NCBI GenBank assembly: GCA_047967505.1
Contig: CM106538.1
DNA: 64,000 nt
From: Dipteris shenzhenensis
Taxonomy: Eukaryota > Polypodiophyta > Polypodiopsida > Gleicheniales
Reading direction: 5' to 3' (one strand)
Below the pieces are notes generated by a model. The model ran no database searches and was not told the origin of the DNA. It saw only the letters and a list, made by a program, of their open reading frames with translations. Made by a program: the position numbers and the translations under genes. Below are positions 36,900-47,599 of the stretch, in pieces (the stretch's first letter is position 1; each line of letters opens with the position of its first letter).

Positions 36900-38435
36900 A
36901 TGTCCCACAGGGAGAGATCTTTGACCCTCACAGAAGAGGAATAGGAAGAGAGGATGTCACAGACCCCTACTGATGATTGGGGTGTGAGAGGGATCCCAGC
37001 ATGTTTTTGAGCATCAGGTTGACAATACCGACGAGGAGGACATGGATTTCTTCAAGGCACTGTTGCAGAGCGTTATGAGTGCTTTTTCTCAGGACCCTCG
37101 TCTTCAGAAGATTCTGAATTCTGAAACGAGCCAAGGGAAAGGAAGTTCGATGATGTGGATAAGGAGTTCGAAGTTAACAAGAGACCGCATGTGAATTCTC
37201 AGGATTGGCCCTTACAAAACCCCTATGGTTTGCAACAATCTAATGTTATTCGGGCCTGAATCAAGGCAATAATTTTCAGTGTATAGTTTTCGGACGGCAA
37301 GGAGTTATTGCACCCCTTGTGCAACAGGGTTATTTCGGTGGAGGATCAGTTTTTCAGGCAATGGTCAGTCCTCAAGCACAATTTGATGGTATGCCTACAA
37401 GTCAGATGGGGGGGTTTCGGCCTATTGTGCAGCCCATGGGACAGAATTTAATGTATGCAAATGTTGGGGCAGCCACAGGGATGCAAACGGGTATGCCTAA
37501 TGCAAAATTCTAGAGCTGGTCTGAATAATACAGCTTTGCCTCATGGTGTTGGTACTAGAGACAGTGTGAGTGCTGTTGTTCCTTTTGCTCAAACACGTGC
37601 ATATGATAATTTGGCATCGAAAGGGAAAGTGAAAGACTATAAAGAAGTTGGAGCTGCGGTCAAATTTGAAACGTTTAGTGGTACTCAGGATAAGCTTAAG
37701 GCTTTGACCTTTCTCCAACAGTTTGATGCAGCGTATACTCTAAGGAAATTTTTTTGAGTCATCTAAGATACATCAGGCTGCAAGTTTTCGGAAGGGTAAT
37801 GCTCCCCAGTGGTGGACCACTATGCTCATGTAGAACACCGCACCTTCTACTTGGATAAGCTTTAAACAAGTGTTTTCAGCTGGGTGGCTAAGGTTGACAT
37901 CATGAGTGCTTGGCATGAATTGAATTCTCGAGTACAATAGTAAATTTTGGGTGGCTTTGTTGCGTGTAAGCTCCTATCGGCATGTCCCTTTCTTTGAGCA
38001 GGTAGAGAAGTATTGCTTGGCTTACCAAAGGAGCTTAGAGACTACTGTACGAAAACGAACGTTTCTAACACGTCTCAATTGATTGAGAATGCTAGCACAG
38101 CATATGCCTTGATGGGGAAAGACTTCTGAATTCAAGGGTGGTCAGAAGCACGAAGTCAAGAAGGACAACATAGAGAAGAAGTTTGGGTCTCGTCCTTTTA
38201 GGATAGAGAAGAAGGCCAACCGCCAGAAAGCTGCGTTTGTTGCAGGGCAGCGGCAAAAGAATAAGAAGGTGGCTGCTTATTTATCTTCAGAAGAGCTGAT
38301 GTCTTTGTATGAAGAAAAGAAGTGCTTTAAATGCAAGGAACTGGGACACATATACAGGGATTTTTCAAAGCGAAAAGAGGAGAAGGCTGATGCAGATAAT
38401 AATGATCAAAAGGAAAAAAAATCAAAGCCCATGGC
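36900..38435 (+). pseudogene. Ty3/gypsy gag of element A, broken
   Basis: An ATG at 36900 opens a Gag region with frequent stops and shifts. Recognisable parts are an acidic N-terminus (EEDMDFFKALLQ), a Gln/Gly/Met-rich linker (37319-37513), VKFETFSGTQDKLKALTFLQ with FDAAYT (37660-37740), SSKIHQAASF then WWTTML (retrotrans_gag core), and a zinc knuckle near 38318-38360 reading CFKCKELGHIYRDF, where the last Cys is Phe. The same family is present on the minus strand as element B. Homology ends abruptly at about 38435, before protease. Confidence 0.8.
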
Positions 38436-38439
38436 TTTT

Positions 38440-38633
38440 TTATCCTTCCAAGTCGTCCTGTGCTTGCAGATTTTTCACAACCAATTTAGAAAGGCATTCC
38501 CACTTGCACCCATACATTGCCTCAAATGGGCTTATTCCAATATAGAGATGCTTAGTGCTGTTTTGGAAGAATTCAGTGAGTGCAAGCACTTAGCCCACGA
38601 CCTCCGAGTGTCTTGAGCATTCCTCTACCCATT
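38440..38633 (-). pseudogene. Gypsy integrase, 3' piece, split by copia insertion
   Basis: The minus strand reads KWVEECSRHSEVVG, a stop, then TEFFQNSTKH and GISPFEAMYG, the part of gypsy integrase after the catalytic Glu. The upstream piece of the same integrase lies at 50296-50690 on the minus strand. The two join at the TGTTC target duplication of the copia element between them, and the reading frame is continuous across the join. Confidence 0.85.
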
Positions 38634-38638
38634 TGTTC
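38634..38638. other. Target site duplication (TGTTC), left
   Basis: TGTTC here is repeated at 50291-50295, immediately outside the LTRs of copia element D. Confidence 0.8.
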
Positions 38639-38897
38639 TGTTGGAGATATCATAGCCAAAGAGTGTGGGAGATGTGATGTGTGATGTGTGGTACTAGGTG
38701 ATCTAGTACTGGTTCATGTGTGAGTCATGTGTGAGTGCCACACGTCACTATGGGACTTATCCCATATGTACTTGGTGCAAGTGTGTGTGTGTGTAGCCTA
38801 TATAAGGCTTGTACTTCACTTGTCTCATTTGATGATGGTCAATGAATGAAAGCCTTTCATGGTTTCTACATTTATGCATCATTTCTTCACTCCCTAG

Positions 38898-38945
<48 letters not shown>

Positions 38946-38960
38946 ACCATGTTTCTAACA
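38639..38960 (+). repeat. 5' LTR of copia D with (CT)n tract
   Basis: Starts TGTTGGAGATATCATAG and ends TTTCTAACA. It contains a TATA box (CCTATATAAGG near 38800) and, close to its 3' end, a (CT) run of about 40 bp (38899-38944). The right LTR has the same layout with a shorter CT run. Confidence 0.9.
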
Positions 38961-38972
38961 TGGTATCAGAGT
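38961..38972 (+). other. Primer binding site (tRNA-iMet) of copia D
   Basis: TGGTATCAGAGT follows the LTR end directly. Confidence 0.85.
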
Positions 38973-39309
38973 AGGTTAGCCTTGCCCTAATCAGCCCTAC
39001 CACGTCATCATCATCTCCAGCTGTAACCCTAATCTGTCTATGCAGTCTCCTCCTCTCAACCGCCTCAATCTTGCCTCATTCTGCCTCCTCCTTTCAGTTG
39101 CTCCTACCCGAGGGTTTCTGCTCAGCCGCCGCCGCCTCCATAGCAGCATAGCTTGCTGCCTCCATAACTGCCTCCAACAGTGCCATTCTCGAGATGTTTG
39201 GAGTGCTCTAGGTGCTCTTAGGCACCTATTTCCTTGTTGGTCGGCAGTTTCTACACGGTTGCACTTGCATGTGGGGTTGAGTCAATAAGATCGACTCAGT
39301 GACGAGTTT

Positions 39310-39670
39310 GGGATGTTGAGGACGACAAAGTTAGTCAGCAATAACACAAGCTTTGGAAGCAGCTGAACGCAAAAGCCATTGCCCTCCTTGGCTGACTCTC
39401 TGAACCAACAGCTAAGGAGATTTGGGATCGCCTTGAGACATTATTTGGTAATAAAATCGCCAACTCCAAAGTCTCTTTGAAGCTCAAGTTCTATGATTTG
39501 AAAATGGAGAAGAGTGATGAGTTGAGTGATCATCTAGCAAAGTTTCAATCTCTTGTTCAACAACTTTCAAGTTTGAAAAGCACGCCTTATGATGAAGATA
39601 AGATGGATGTCCTTATGAAGAGTGTGCACGGGATATCCCACTTGAGCAAACTCTTACAGCTGTGGTTCAC
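39310..39670 (+). pseudogene. Copia gag (UBN2-type) remnant of element D
   Basis: The reading gives a KEIWDRLETLFG motif, NSKVSLKLKFYDLKMEKSDE, HLAKFQSLVQQLSS and DEDKMDVLMKSV, the core of UBN2 copia Gag. Stops lie upstream (near 39335) and the homology ends before the zinc knuckle. Confidence 0.8.
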
Positions 39671-39814
39671 GGCCTCTCTTGAGGACCCATGTGACATGGA
39701 TTGGGCTTTCTAAACCCTATATGCCATGTGTTTTTGTGTGTTGAGTCAATAAAGGTCCTCAACCTTGAGTTATCCCTCTAAACTGAATGTATTTGGAGTC
39801 AATAAGAGGTACTC

Positions 39815-40385
39815 TGTCACGGGGACGTGAAAAGTGAAGTAAAGTATCTTTGTATCTCAACCCACGCTTAACTTAGGGTTAACCATGGTCAAGTGTAGTA
39901 ATGGTTTGGTCGTGAGGGATTGGCCAGAGGAAGTGCACACTTCGTAGAAGTTCCTAGGGGCAAAGTCTAGGTGCACCACTAGGTCCTGGGGGGCTTTAAA
40001 GAGGGGTCTAAAAGTTGGGTCCAAGGACAACAACCGTTTCCTTGGTATGGTGGTTAGGATTTTAATGAAGGGCCAAGTGGAATGCATGCAAATGCATGTG
40101 CTCCCCTCCACCTACCATCTCTCTCCCTCACTCTCCTGGAAGCATCTTCCATGCTTGGGAGAAGGAGAAGACTGTGCTGGACGTTTTCAGTTGTTTTTGT
40201 GCAGTTTTTTGACCTGTTTCAAGCCTGTTTTCAGCTGTTTTAAGCCTGTTTCAGCTGTTCCAAGGCTAGTACGCACCTCTAGGAATTGCCAGAAGTCATT
40301 TTTTAACTTTTTGAAAACTTTCGTGTGAACAGACGGACGTCCATACGGACGTGTAGGGCTGCCTCCAGCAGGTGCCCGAGGCTGT
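39815..40385 (+). repeat. Gypsy-type LTR fragment, start TGTCACGGGGACGTG
   Basis: The 15-bp start is shared exactly with 41684. The rest does not match that copy by eye beyond the start. It contains a purine/pyrimidine-rich patch and a series of CTGTTTCAAGCC / CAGCTGTTTTAAG repeats (40205-40265). It ends where the minus-strand integrase of element B begins. Confidence 0.45.
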
Positions 40386-40671
40386 CCAGGAGTCTTCCTG
40401 CGATCATACTTCACCTTCTGCATGTGTGAACATACTCCTCAACATCGCGACGCAGTGTAGACCAATGCTCCACTGCCTTAATTGTAGCATCAATACCTCG
40501 ATGTCCTGCATATGGTGGTTCATGGCATTCACTCATGACCTTCTGCCTTAGCTGCTTAGTTGCATACAACCTGCCATGCATCATCATAAACCCATCCTTA
40601 AGCACATAATGCTCGTATCTTTGTCCATTATTAAGCTGGTCATATATTTGAGCAAATTGCTCATCTTCCAC
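40386..40671 (-). pseudogene. Integrase zinc finger of gypsy B
   Basis: The minus strand reads MSECHEPPYAGHRGIDATIK then YVHTCRR, the His-His-Cys part of the integrase HHCC finger. After a small deletion and frame change the reading KVKYDRRKTPG continues the family pattern up to about 40386. The catalytic core is missing. Confidence 0.8.
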
Positions 40672-40717
40672 ATAATTATCCTATATTCAACTCATTGTGA
40701 TAAGCGATTGTCACAGC

Positions 40718-41255
40718 TCAAACTTGTGGCTTCCTGGACAAAGCATCTGCAACCACATTCTTTTTGCCTTGAACATGACAAGAAGTTTCCCACCTCAAGT
40801 GCTTCTCGGACATCTTAGACTGCGTCAGGTTGTAGCGCAAAGACTGATGATCCGTTTGTATTGTAAAATCAGCTCCCAATAGATAATGTTTCCAAGTGGA
40901 TAAAGCATGAAGTACAGCCAACATCTCCTTCTCATAAATCTGTAAATGTAACTCAGCTGGCTGTAAAATGCGACTCTCATAAGCTACGGGATGCCCATCT
41001 TGTGTGAGGATAGTTCCAATACCATTTTTACCACAAGCATCCGCATGCACATGAAAAGACTTCCTCGAGTCAGGCAAAATCAGCACCAGATCTGTTGTAA
41101 GCTTGCGCTTCAGCTCCTCAAAAGAGTCATTCTTCCGCTTATGTCCACTGGAAAGGTCTTTCGTTCTTGGAAAGTGCATGCATAGGGGCTGCAATTTTTG
41201 CAAAGTGACGGATAAAACGACGGTAGTAGGAACACAAACCTAAGAAACTACGAAC
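40718..41255 (-). pseudogene. RNase H and connection of gypsy B
   Basis: From about 41255 leftward: NLHEVRSFLGLCSYYRRFI, then FEELKRKLTTDLVL, the RNase H start FHVHADACGKNGIGTIL, GHPVAYESRILQPAE, a YEKEMLAVLHAL segment with Glu, YLLGADFTIQTDHQSLRY and the end VVADALSR. The open frame 41203-40718 is long and fairly intact. Confidence 0.85.
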
Positions 41256-41752
41256 CTCGTGCAAATTCTTTGGGTCCTTGTGAAGTTTTCGTCCAAGTTG
41301 CGGCCTGCCGGTATTGTGATAATTCTTTCTATCTTAAATGGTGCGTTGCCCTATCAGCTAGATTTTGATGCTCATTTGGGACCTTCTCCTTTAGTGCTAG
41401 CCTTTGTCATGGCTGAGTTTGCCCTTCTCCTTCGCAGTGCCGATAGAAACTCAGTACGAAGACTTTGTATAAAAGGATGCCCAAGTATGTGTGGGTGTGT
41501 AGATTTGTATGTGTGAGAGCATATTTTTATACTATGGTCTACACCCATTGGGTGCTGACGACATCAATAGGGATGTCATAGTAGCTAGTCTCTGCTATAG
41601 GTGATGGAGTTTATGGTTTTCAATCTTATGAGCGACTATCATATGATTGAAACTGCACTATGTTGTGTTTTTAGAGGATGAGTTGTCACGGGGACGTGGT
41701 TGTGATGGTGAAGTGTCCAATCTAACTATCACTGAATTTAGCCTAGGGTACC
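41256..41752. repeat. Insertion inside gypsy B: 3' end and LTR start of another element
   Basis: The RT connection of element B is interrupted here: homology stops at 41753 and resumes at about 41255. The insert includes a segment (41568-41690) also found at 51036-51170, ending in a polypurine-like TTTTTAGAGGATGAG and, at 41684, the LTR start TGTCACGGGGACGTG. It is probably a fragment of another gypsy. Confidence 0.6.
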
Positions 41753-42470
41753 AGGCTAGGGGCCTTAGTTAATGCCCAAAAGGTCCATACGAATCCCATC
41801 CTTGGAAACAATGTCCCAAAATGAATCTCAGCCATGAAAAACTCACTCTTTTTGGAGTTTATGAACAACATCTGCTTCCTAAGCTGAGCAAACACAATCG
41901 CGAGATGCTCCCAATGCTCCTCCTCATCTTTCGAAAACACAATCATGTCATCAAAGAATGTACCCACGAAGGCTCTGTGGTCTCAAAAGATCCTGTCCTT
42001 CACACGATTGAAGGTGGCAGGAGCATTAGTGAGTCCGAAAGGCATAACCAAAAACTCATATAACCCAAAAGAAGTCCTGAACGCTGTCTTATGCACATCT
42101 TATGGACGTATGCGAACCTGATGGTACCCACTCTTCAAATCAGTGTGGCTGAAAACAGCTCCCCCCTTCAAACTATCCAGAATATCATCTATCTTGGTTA
42201 TAGATTCTTAATGGTGATCTTATTCAAGGCGCTGTAATCAATACACATACGCCAAGAACCATCCTTCTTTTGAACTAACAGAACTTGAGAGCAATAAGGC
42301 GATGAACGAGGTTGAATCAATCCCTTGTCCAAAAGTTCAGTTATTTGGCTCATGATCTCCTCCTGCCGTGCTGCACTAACTCTGTAAGGTGATTTATTGG
42401 GTGGACTACTGCGAGGTATGATGTCAATCCCATGGTCCTCCGGCCTTTCTGGTGGAAGCTCACTAGGCAA
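41753..42470 (-). pseudogene. Reverse transcriptase of gypsy B
   Basis: The minus strand reads [35 protein letters not shown] and [14 protein letters not shown] (42470-42198). Then come a degraded middle and FDDMIVFSKDEEEHWEHL (the DD catalytic pair; the preceding YL/FL is changed), ending with KKSEFFMAEIHF. Several shifts fall between. Confidence 0.85.
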
Positions 42471-42515
42471 CTCATTAGAAAAGCAATCTGAAAATTCAGT
42501 TAGAAAAACAGCCCT

Positions 42516-43229
42516 TTACTTTTCCAAACAGGAAATAGTATGCTCTTCATTTACAGGGGGTATCTCTTTAGCAAAAACCATGTACGTAGAAATATGGCTT
42601 TTCATTACAGAATTAATGGCAGAAGCCATTATAACTGGGACAGACTTCCCTTTCAATTTTGCATCAATTACATGGGTCTTTCCCTCATGTGAAACTGTAA
42701 TTTTTCTCTTCTTGGCTTCTATCACCGTATCCCAGCGATGCATCCATGGCATACCCAACAAAATGTCACAACCTGCAAGTGGCATAATATAAAAGTCTTC
42801 GCTGTCCACGAAAGACTGAATATGCAAGCGCAACTTCCCTATGATAGGTGTGACAGGAGTGGTGAACTCCGGGTTAGCCATACTGGCTTCACAGCTCGGT
42901 CCCATCTCCTCGGCTCAAATGCCCAATCGCGCTGCCATCTTTGGAGTAATAGTGGCCTTTGTACCTAGATCCAAGAAAACAAGGGCTGTTTGATCCTGAA
43001 CCTTACCCCAAGCTCTGCATAACTCAGTTTCCTCACCCTGGGGCTGTTCACTGATCACATCAGGCATCAAACCAGCCATGGTCTTCTGTTTCTTCCCCTT
43101 CTGATCTCCTTTGCTTGCATCAGCCTTCTCCTCGTTCCACTTTGAGCAATCCCGAGATACATGACCTGGTTCTTTGCATTTAAAATATATCTTTTTCTCA
43201 TAGAGAATTTTTCGCTCCTCTGGACTCAA
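42516..43229 (-). pseudogene. Zinc knuckle and protease of gypsy B
   Basis: A knuckle reads YFKCKEPGHVSRDCSK, where the first Cys of the CCHC is Tyr. It is followed by a Lys-rich linker and FLDLGTKATI (the protease active site, normally DSG or DTG, here DLG). A second frame (42905-42516) continues with the QSFVDSEDFYIMPLAGCDILLG and MPWMHRWD motifs typical of gypsy protease C-termini. Confidence 0.8.
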
Positions 43230-43555
43230 ATACGCAGCTGCCTTTTAATGTCGCCTCCCGGCAACAAGTGCAGCCTTTTGACGATTAGCCTTCTTCTCTA
43301 TTTTGGAAAATCAGAATCCAGATCTCTTATCTGTGTCATCTTTCTTAGATTCTTGCTTCTGTCCACCTTTGAACGCAGAAGTCCTCCCCTGCATCAAAGC
43401 ATATGCCGTGCTAGGATTCTCGATAAGCTGAGACATATTGGAGACTTCAGTCTTCATGCAGTAGTCTCTCAACTCCTTAGGCAGCCCGCAACAATATTTC
43501 TCAACCTACTCGTGAAAGGAACAATCCGGTAGGAGCTAATAGGCAACACAGCCGC

Positions 43556-44262
43556 CTAAAACTTGCTGTTATACTCTTCTAAATTGCGGCAATTCAGCTC
43601 ATGCCAAGTTGTCATGATATCCACTTCAAAAGTCGTGGTAAGCCACGCAGCTAAAAACACCTGCTTGAAACCTACCCATGTGTTTGGTGCGGTGTTTTGC
43701 ATAAGCATAGTGGTCCACCATTGAAGTGCATTCCCCTTTAGAAAACTTGCAGCATGGTGTATTTTGGATGACTCTGTGAAATTCCTGCCGGTATAGGCTG
43801 CATCAAACTGCTGCAAAAGGCTCAAGGCCTTAAGTTTATCCTAAATGCCTCAAATTTTAGGGCTGCACCGGCCTCTTTAAAGTCCTCCATCTTCCAGTGC
43901 GGTGCGGTGTTTTGCATAAGCATAGTGGTCCACCACGGAAGCGCATTCCCCTTTAGAAAACTTGTAGAAAACTTGCAGCTTGGCGTATTTTGGATGACTC
44001 TGTGAAATTCCGGCCGGTGTAGGCTGCATCAATCTGCTGCAAAAGGCTCAAGGCCTTAAGTTTATCCCAAATGTCTCAAATTTTATGGCTGCACCGGCCT
44101 CTTTAAAGTCCTGCATCTTCCCTTGAGGTGCCAAATTATCATATACAGGTGCCTGGGCAAAAGGGACAGCTGCACTCACTCTATCTCCCACACTACCAGC
44201 ATTGGGAAAACCTGTATTATTCAGACCAGCACCCATATTTTGCAGATTTCCCAAACCAAGGT
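43556..44262 (-). pseudogene. Gag of gypsy B with internal duplication
   Basis: The reading contains AAIKFETF, FDAAYTGRNF, SSKIHHAASFLKGNALQWWTTML and VDIMTTWHELN, the retrotrans_gag core. A segment of about 210 bp is present twice in tandem: the words GGTGCGGTGTTTTGCATAAG, TGGTCCACCA, TTTGGATGACTCTGTGAAATT and GCTGCATCAA occur near 43685-43860 and again near 43905-44085. The duplication breaks the frame. Confidence 0.8.
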
Positions 44263-44554
44263 TCCGCCTCAGCTTATGCTAGTGCGCACAAGAAGACCCC
44301 TCCACACCCCTGGCGGATTTCGTCACCTAGGTACGGCTTGCAACAGACTTCCGTACGGCACAGCCAGCAGCGGGAGTCTCAGGGTTCACTGACTCGAGCT
44401 GATTGTCAGCTTTGTACCTCTTTTATCGGCCAGCCTCTCTTCTTTCGTCACCTCCTCTCGGGACAGTTTTTTCCTCAGCTCCACTCTCCTTTAAGCTCCG
44501 ATCCCACCTGTCACTTCTCCAAGTCCACTCCCTTCATCAGATCAGGTTTCAGAT

Positions 44555-45460
44555 ATGGCTGATTCTGTCGACCCTGAGCTTGCGATGGAAGACCAGGATA
44601 TCAACTACCATGCGGAGGATGACCAGGGTCTCTACAATGATCTGATTAGGAAAAAAGCCTTTAGTGAATTCACCATTGCTCTTGATGGAAAGTTTGAGCA
44701 GGTTAACACGAATCAAACGGGATTGACACAGCAACTCCTAGGGATTCAAACTACACTCACACTTTTGACTAGCACTGTTCAGGTGCTCACGCATGTCGAT
44801 GCCATGGCTTCAGTGTTAGGTCCGAACATCACTCTAGATCCTTTTCTCGGAGACCAGAAGTCTCGTACCAAGGAGGTTGTTGACACTTGGTTGCACAAGT
44901 GGCAAGTACACTTCCAGTTTCACCCTTATCCAGATGATAAGAAAATACAGCTTGCAGCTGGGTTTATGTCAGGAAAGGCTTTATTGTGATGGAAGAAACT
45001 CCAACCCAAGCCTGCAACATGGATAGAATTCGAAGGGGTCTTCAGGAAAGAGTTTTTGAAGGAGGAAGATTACGATATCATAGGCAAGCTCAAAGCCCTC
45101 GATATGTCCAAGTTGAATCTAACTTTTGAGGTTTATCTTCAGAGGTTTCGGGATTTGCAGACCAGAGCTACAAAGATGGATCCAATGACCTTGTTAGGTT
45201 TCTTTGTGGATGGTTTGCCTGACTCGTACAAGTTATAGATCAAGAACAACAAGTGTACCACGTTGCAAGAGGCCATGAATTACGCGCGTATTTATGATGA
45301 TACCATGGCCAGTGCAAAGGGAACCATAGTTGCCGACACGGGTGGGAAGAACAAGTGGAAGTTCTTCCAGTCTACCACTGGTACCGGGGAGACGAAGTCT
45401 CTAGACAACGCCTCCAAGAAACATTTGACTTAGGCGAAGAATGGTCGTGTCCGTTTCCTT
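44555..45460 (+). pseudogene. Gag of gypsy C
   Basis: ATG at 44555; an N-terminal acidic part (DPELAMEDQDI), a coiled-coil-like stretch of hydrophobic repeats (44680-44800), then the Gag core with DTWLHKWQVHFQ, FMSGKALL, EFEGVFRKEF and FEVYLQRFRDLQ. Stops interrupt it at 44987 (TGA), 45236 (TAG) and 45431 (TAG). Confidence 0.8.
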
Positions 45461-45466
45461 CGTACC

Positions 45467-46297
45467 TTGAAGCTAAAGAAAGAGGGCCGTTGCTTCTTTT
45501 GCGAGGAGGGGGGCCACACTAAGAATGATTGTCCTAAGCGCAAGAACCAGAAGCAAGCGTCGGGATCGAAGCTCCAGGCGGGTCCGGGTTCCAAAGCCAA
45601 GGGAGCTAATCAAGTTGCGATGACAAGTATTTCTGTAAATGTCATTATCTGCCTACTTTCTTGTAATTGCACTTTTAATACTTCGTTATTTGGTTTCCAT
45701 GATGTTTTACGAGTTTATGGAGAAGTTAGGGACCAAAGAGTTCACATTCTCTTTGACCTGGGCAGCTCTCACAACTTTGTTAATTACAAACTTGTGCAGA
45801 AGATCGGGCTGTCCACGATACCTAGCGATCACACCTATGAGGTGCAGCTTCCAGCTGGGAAGCAGTTTTGGGATCGCAAGATTGAAGCCCTTTATATCCG
45901 GATTCAAGAATACACAGCGGCTCTTGCGTGCTATGTCATGCGCTTGGAGCATGTGGACTTGTTAATTGTCGGAATAGAGTGGTTTAAAACCCACGATATT
46001 CGGATTGTATGGAAGGACCATACTCTTTCGTTTTTGGATAAGGACACCCAATTTTGTATTCAATGTGATAATATTCCCTCTTCTCAGGGACCTATTGTAT
46101 TTGCGATGCAGCTTCGGAATATATTAAACACTTCTCATTATGATGTCTATCAGTGTGTTTTGATTCCGCTTTCTTCATTTGTTGTCTCTGTTAATAACAA
46201 GAATGATTTAAGTGTGTTTAAATACCGTGAATTGAGAACGTTGTTGATGTATTCCCTGCTCAATTGCCGGAAGGTTTACCTCCAGAACGGGCAGTAG
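45467..46297 (+). pseudogene. Zinc knuckle and protease of gypsy C
   Basis: A complete CCHC knuckle CFFCEEGGHTKNDC lies near residues 9-22, followed by a Lys/Gly-rich linker. The aspartic protease site is ILFDLGSSHNFVN (DLG in place of DSG), with LLIVGIEWFKTH and IVWKDHTLSF downstream. Near 46240 the frame shifts before the start of RT. Confidence 0.8.
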
Positions 46298-47005
46298 ATC
46301 ATCGCATAGACTTAGTACTTGGGGCTCAACCTATTAGTGTTCCACCTTATAGGATGAGCCAGCTTGAGGAGGATGAGTTAGCTTCACAGCTATAGGATTA
46401 CTTGAATATGGGCTATATTTGCCCAAGTAAATCACCTTGGGGAGCACCTATCCTCTTAAGAAAGAAAAAAGATTCGACATGGAGAATGTGCATAGATTAT
46501 AAACGATTGAATAAAGTGACAATTAAGAATTGATACCCTCTACCTCGTTCCGATGATCTAATAGACCGTTTGGCCGGAGCGAAGTATTTCACTAAGATTG
46601 ATTTGCGTACGGGTTATCACCAAATCCGTATCTATGCTAAACATATAGATAGAACCGCATTCCGAACTAGGTATGGCCACTACGAGTTTCTTGTATTACC
46701 TTTTGGTTTGACCAATGCTCCTGCCACCTTCCAGCAAATGATGAACGATTTGTTCTGAGATTTTCTGGGCAAATTCGTTGTAGTGTTCTTAGATGACATC
46801 TTAGTATATAGCCGAACGCTAGAGGATCACATAGGACATCTTGGGATTGTCTTAGTTATTCTAAGACAGCATAAGCTCTATGCCAAGATGAGTAAATGTG
46901 ATGTCTTTATGAAGGAGATCATTTATTTAGGACAAGATTTCTTCTGAAGGTATTAGCATTGATCTGGATCGTATCCAGAAGGTTTTAGAATGACCTATTC
47001 CTCAG
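46298..47005 (+). pseudogene. Reverse transcriptase of gypsy C
   Basis: Motifs in order: [47 protein letters not shown] (46570-46635), [16 protein letters not shown], then VVFLDDILVYS (the catalytic DD) and KCDVFMKEI. Stops at about 46393, 46531, 46756 and 46991 and a shift near 46940 break it. Confidence 0.85.
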
Positions 47006-47008
47006 ACT

Positions 47009-47590
47009 GTGAAACAACTTCGTTCTTTCCTAGGATTTACGGTATTTCTACGGAAGTCTATGCGTGATTATTCACACATCACGGCACCCCTAACAAACAT
47101 ATTGAAAGGTCGTGGATGTAGGTCTACCCAACCGATCTCTTGGAATGACGCATTGAACAAGGCTTTTGAAACCTTGAAGTTAACTCTCAAGGAAGCACCT
47201 GTTCTTGCATTACCCGATCCTACCCGGCCTTATGTTTTAGAGGCCGATGCGAGCGATTTTGCGATTGGGGCAGCTCTATTCCAAGAGGGCAGACCTGTAG
47301 CTTTTGAGAGTAAGAAGCTAGACGACACCTAATATCGTTGGCCCACACTAGAAAAAGAACTCTATGCAGTAGTGTATGCCCTTAAGGTTTGGAGACACTA
47401 CTTGTATGGTTCGAAGTTTCTTGTATTGACCGATCATCAGTCAATCAAGTATGTGTGTGATGGGTCTGACTTGAGGGGACGGAAAGCTAGATGGGCAGAA
47501 TTAATGCAAGATTTTGATTTTGAAATACGTTATCGCAAGGGTTCGTTGAATAGTGTGGCGGATGCCTTAAGTCGAGTCAAGTTTGTAAAT
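47009..47590 (+). pseudogene. RNase H of gypsy C
   Basis: KQLRSFLGFTVFLRKSM is followed by the RNase H domain: YVLEADASDFAIGAALF, RPVAFESKKL, LEKELYAVVYAL, FLVLTDHQSIKY and NSVADALSRV. One stop (TAA, 47330) separates the two halves. Confidence 0.85.
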
Positions 47591-47599
47591 GCTATGTCA

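Larger units (their letters stand above)
40386..44262 (-). mobile_element. Gypsy element B (gag to integrase zinc finger), truncated
   Basis: The minus strand carries, from right to left, gag, zinc knuckle, aspartic protease, reverse transcriptase, RNase H and the integrase HHCC finger of a Ty3/gypsy element. Neither LTR is present: the 5' end meets element C head to head at about 44262 and the 3' end stops inside integrase. Frames are broken throughout. Its gag is of the same family as element A. Confidence 0.85.

Noticed and set aside
38899-38960. CT tract considered as an independent microsatellite or promoter element
   Set aside because: It recurs at the same place in the second LTR and so belongs to the element.
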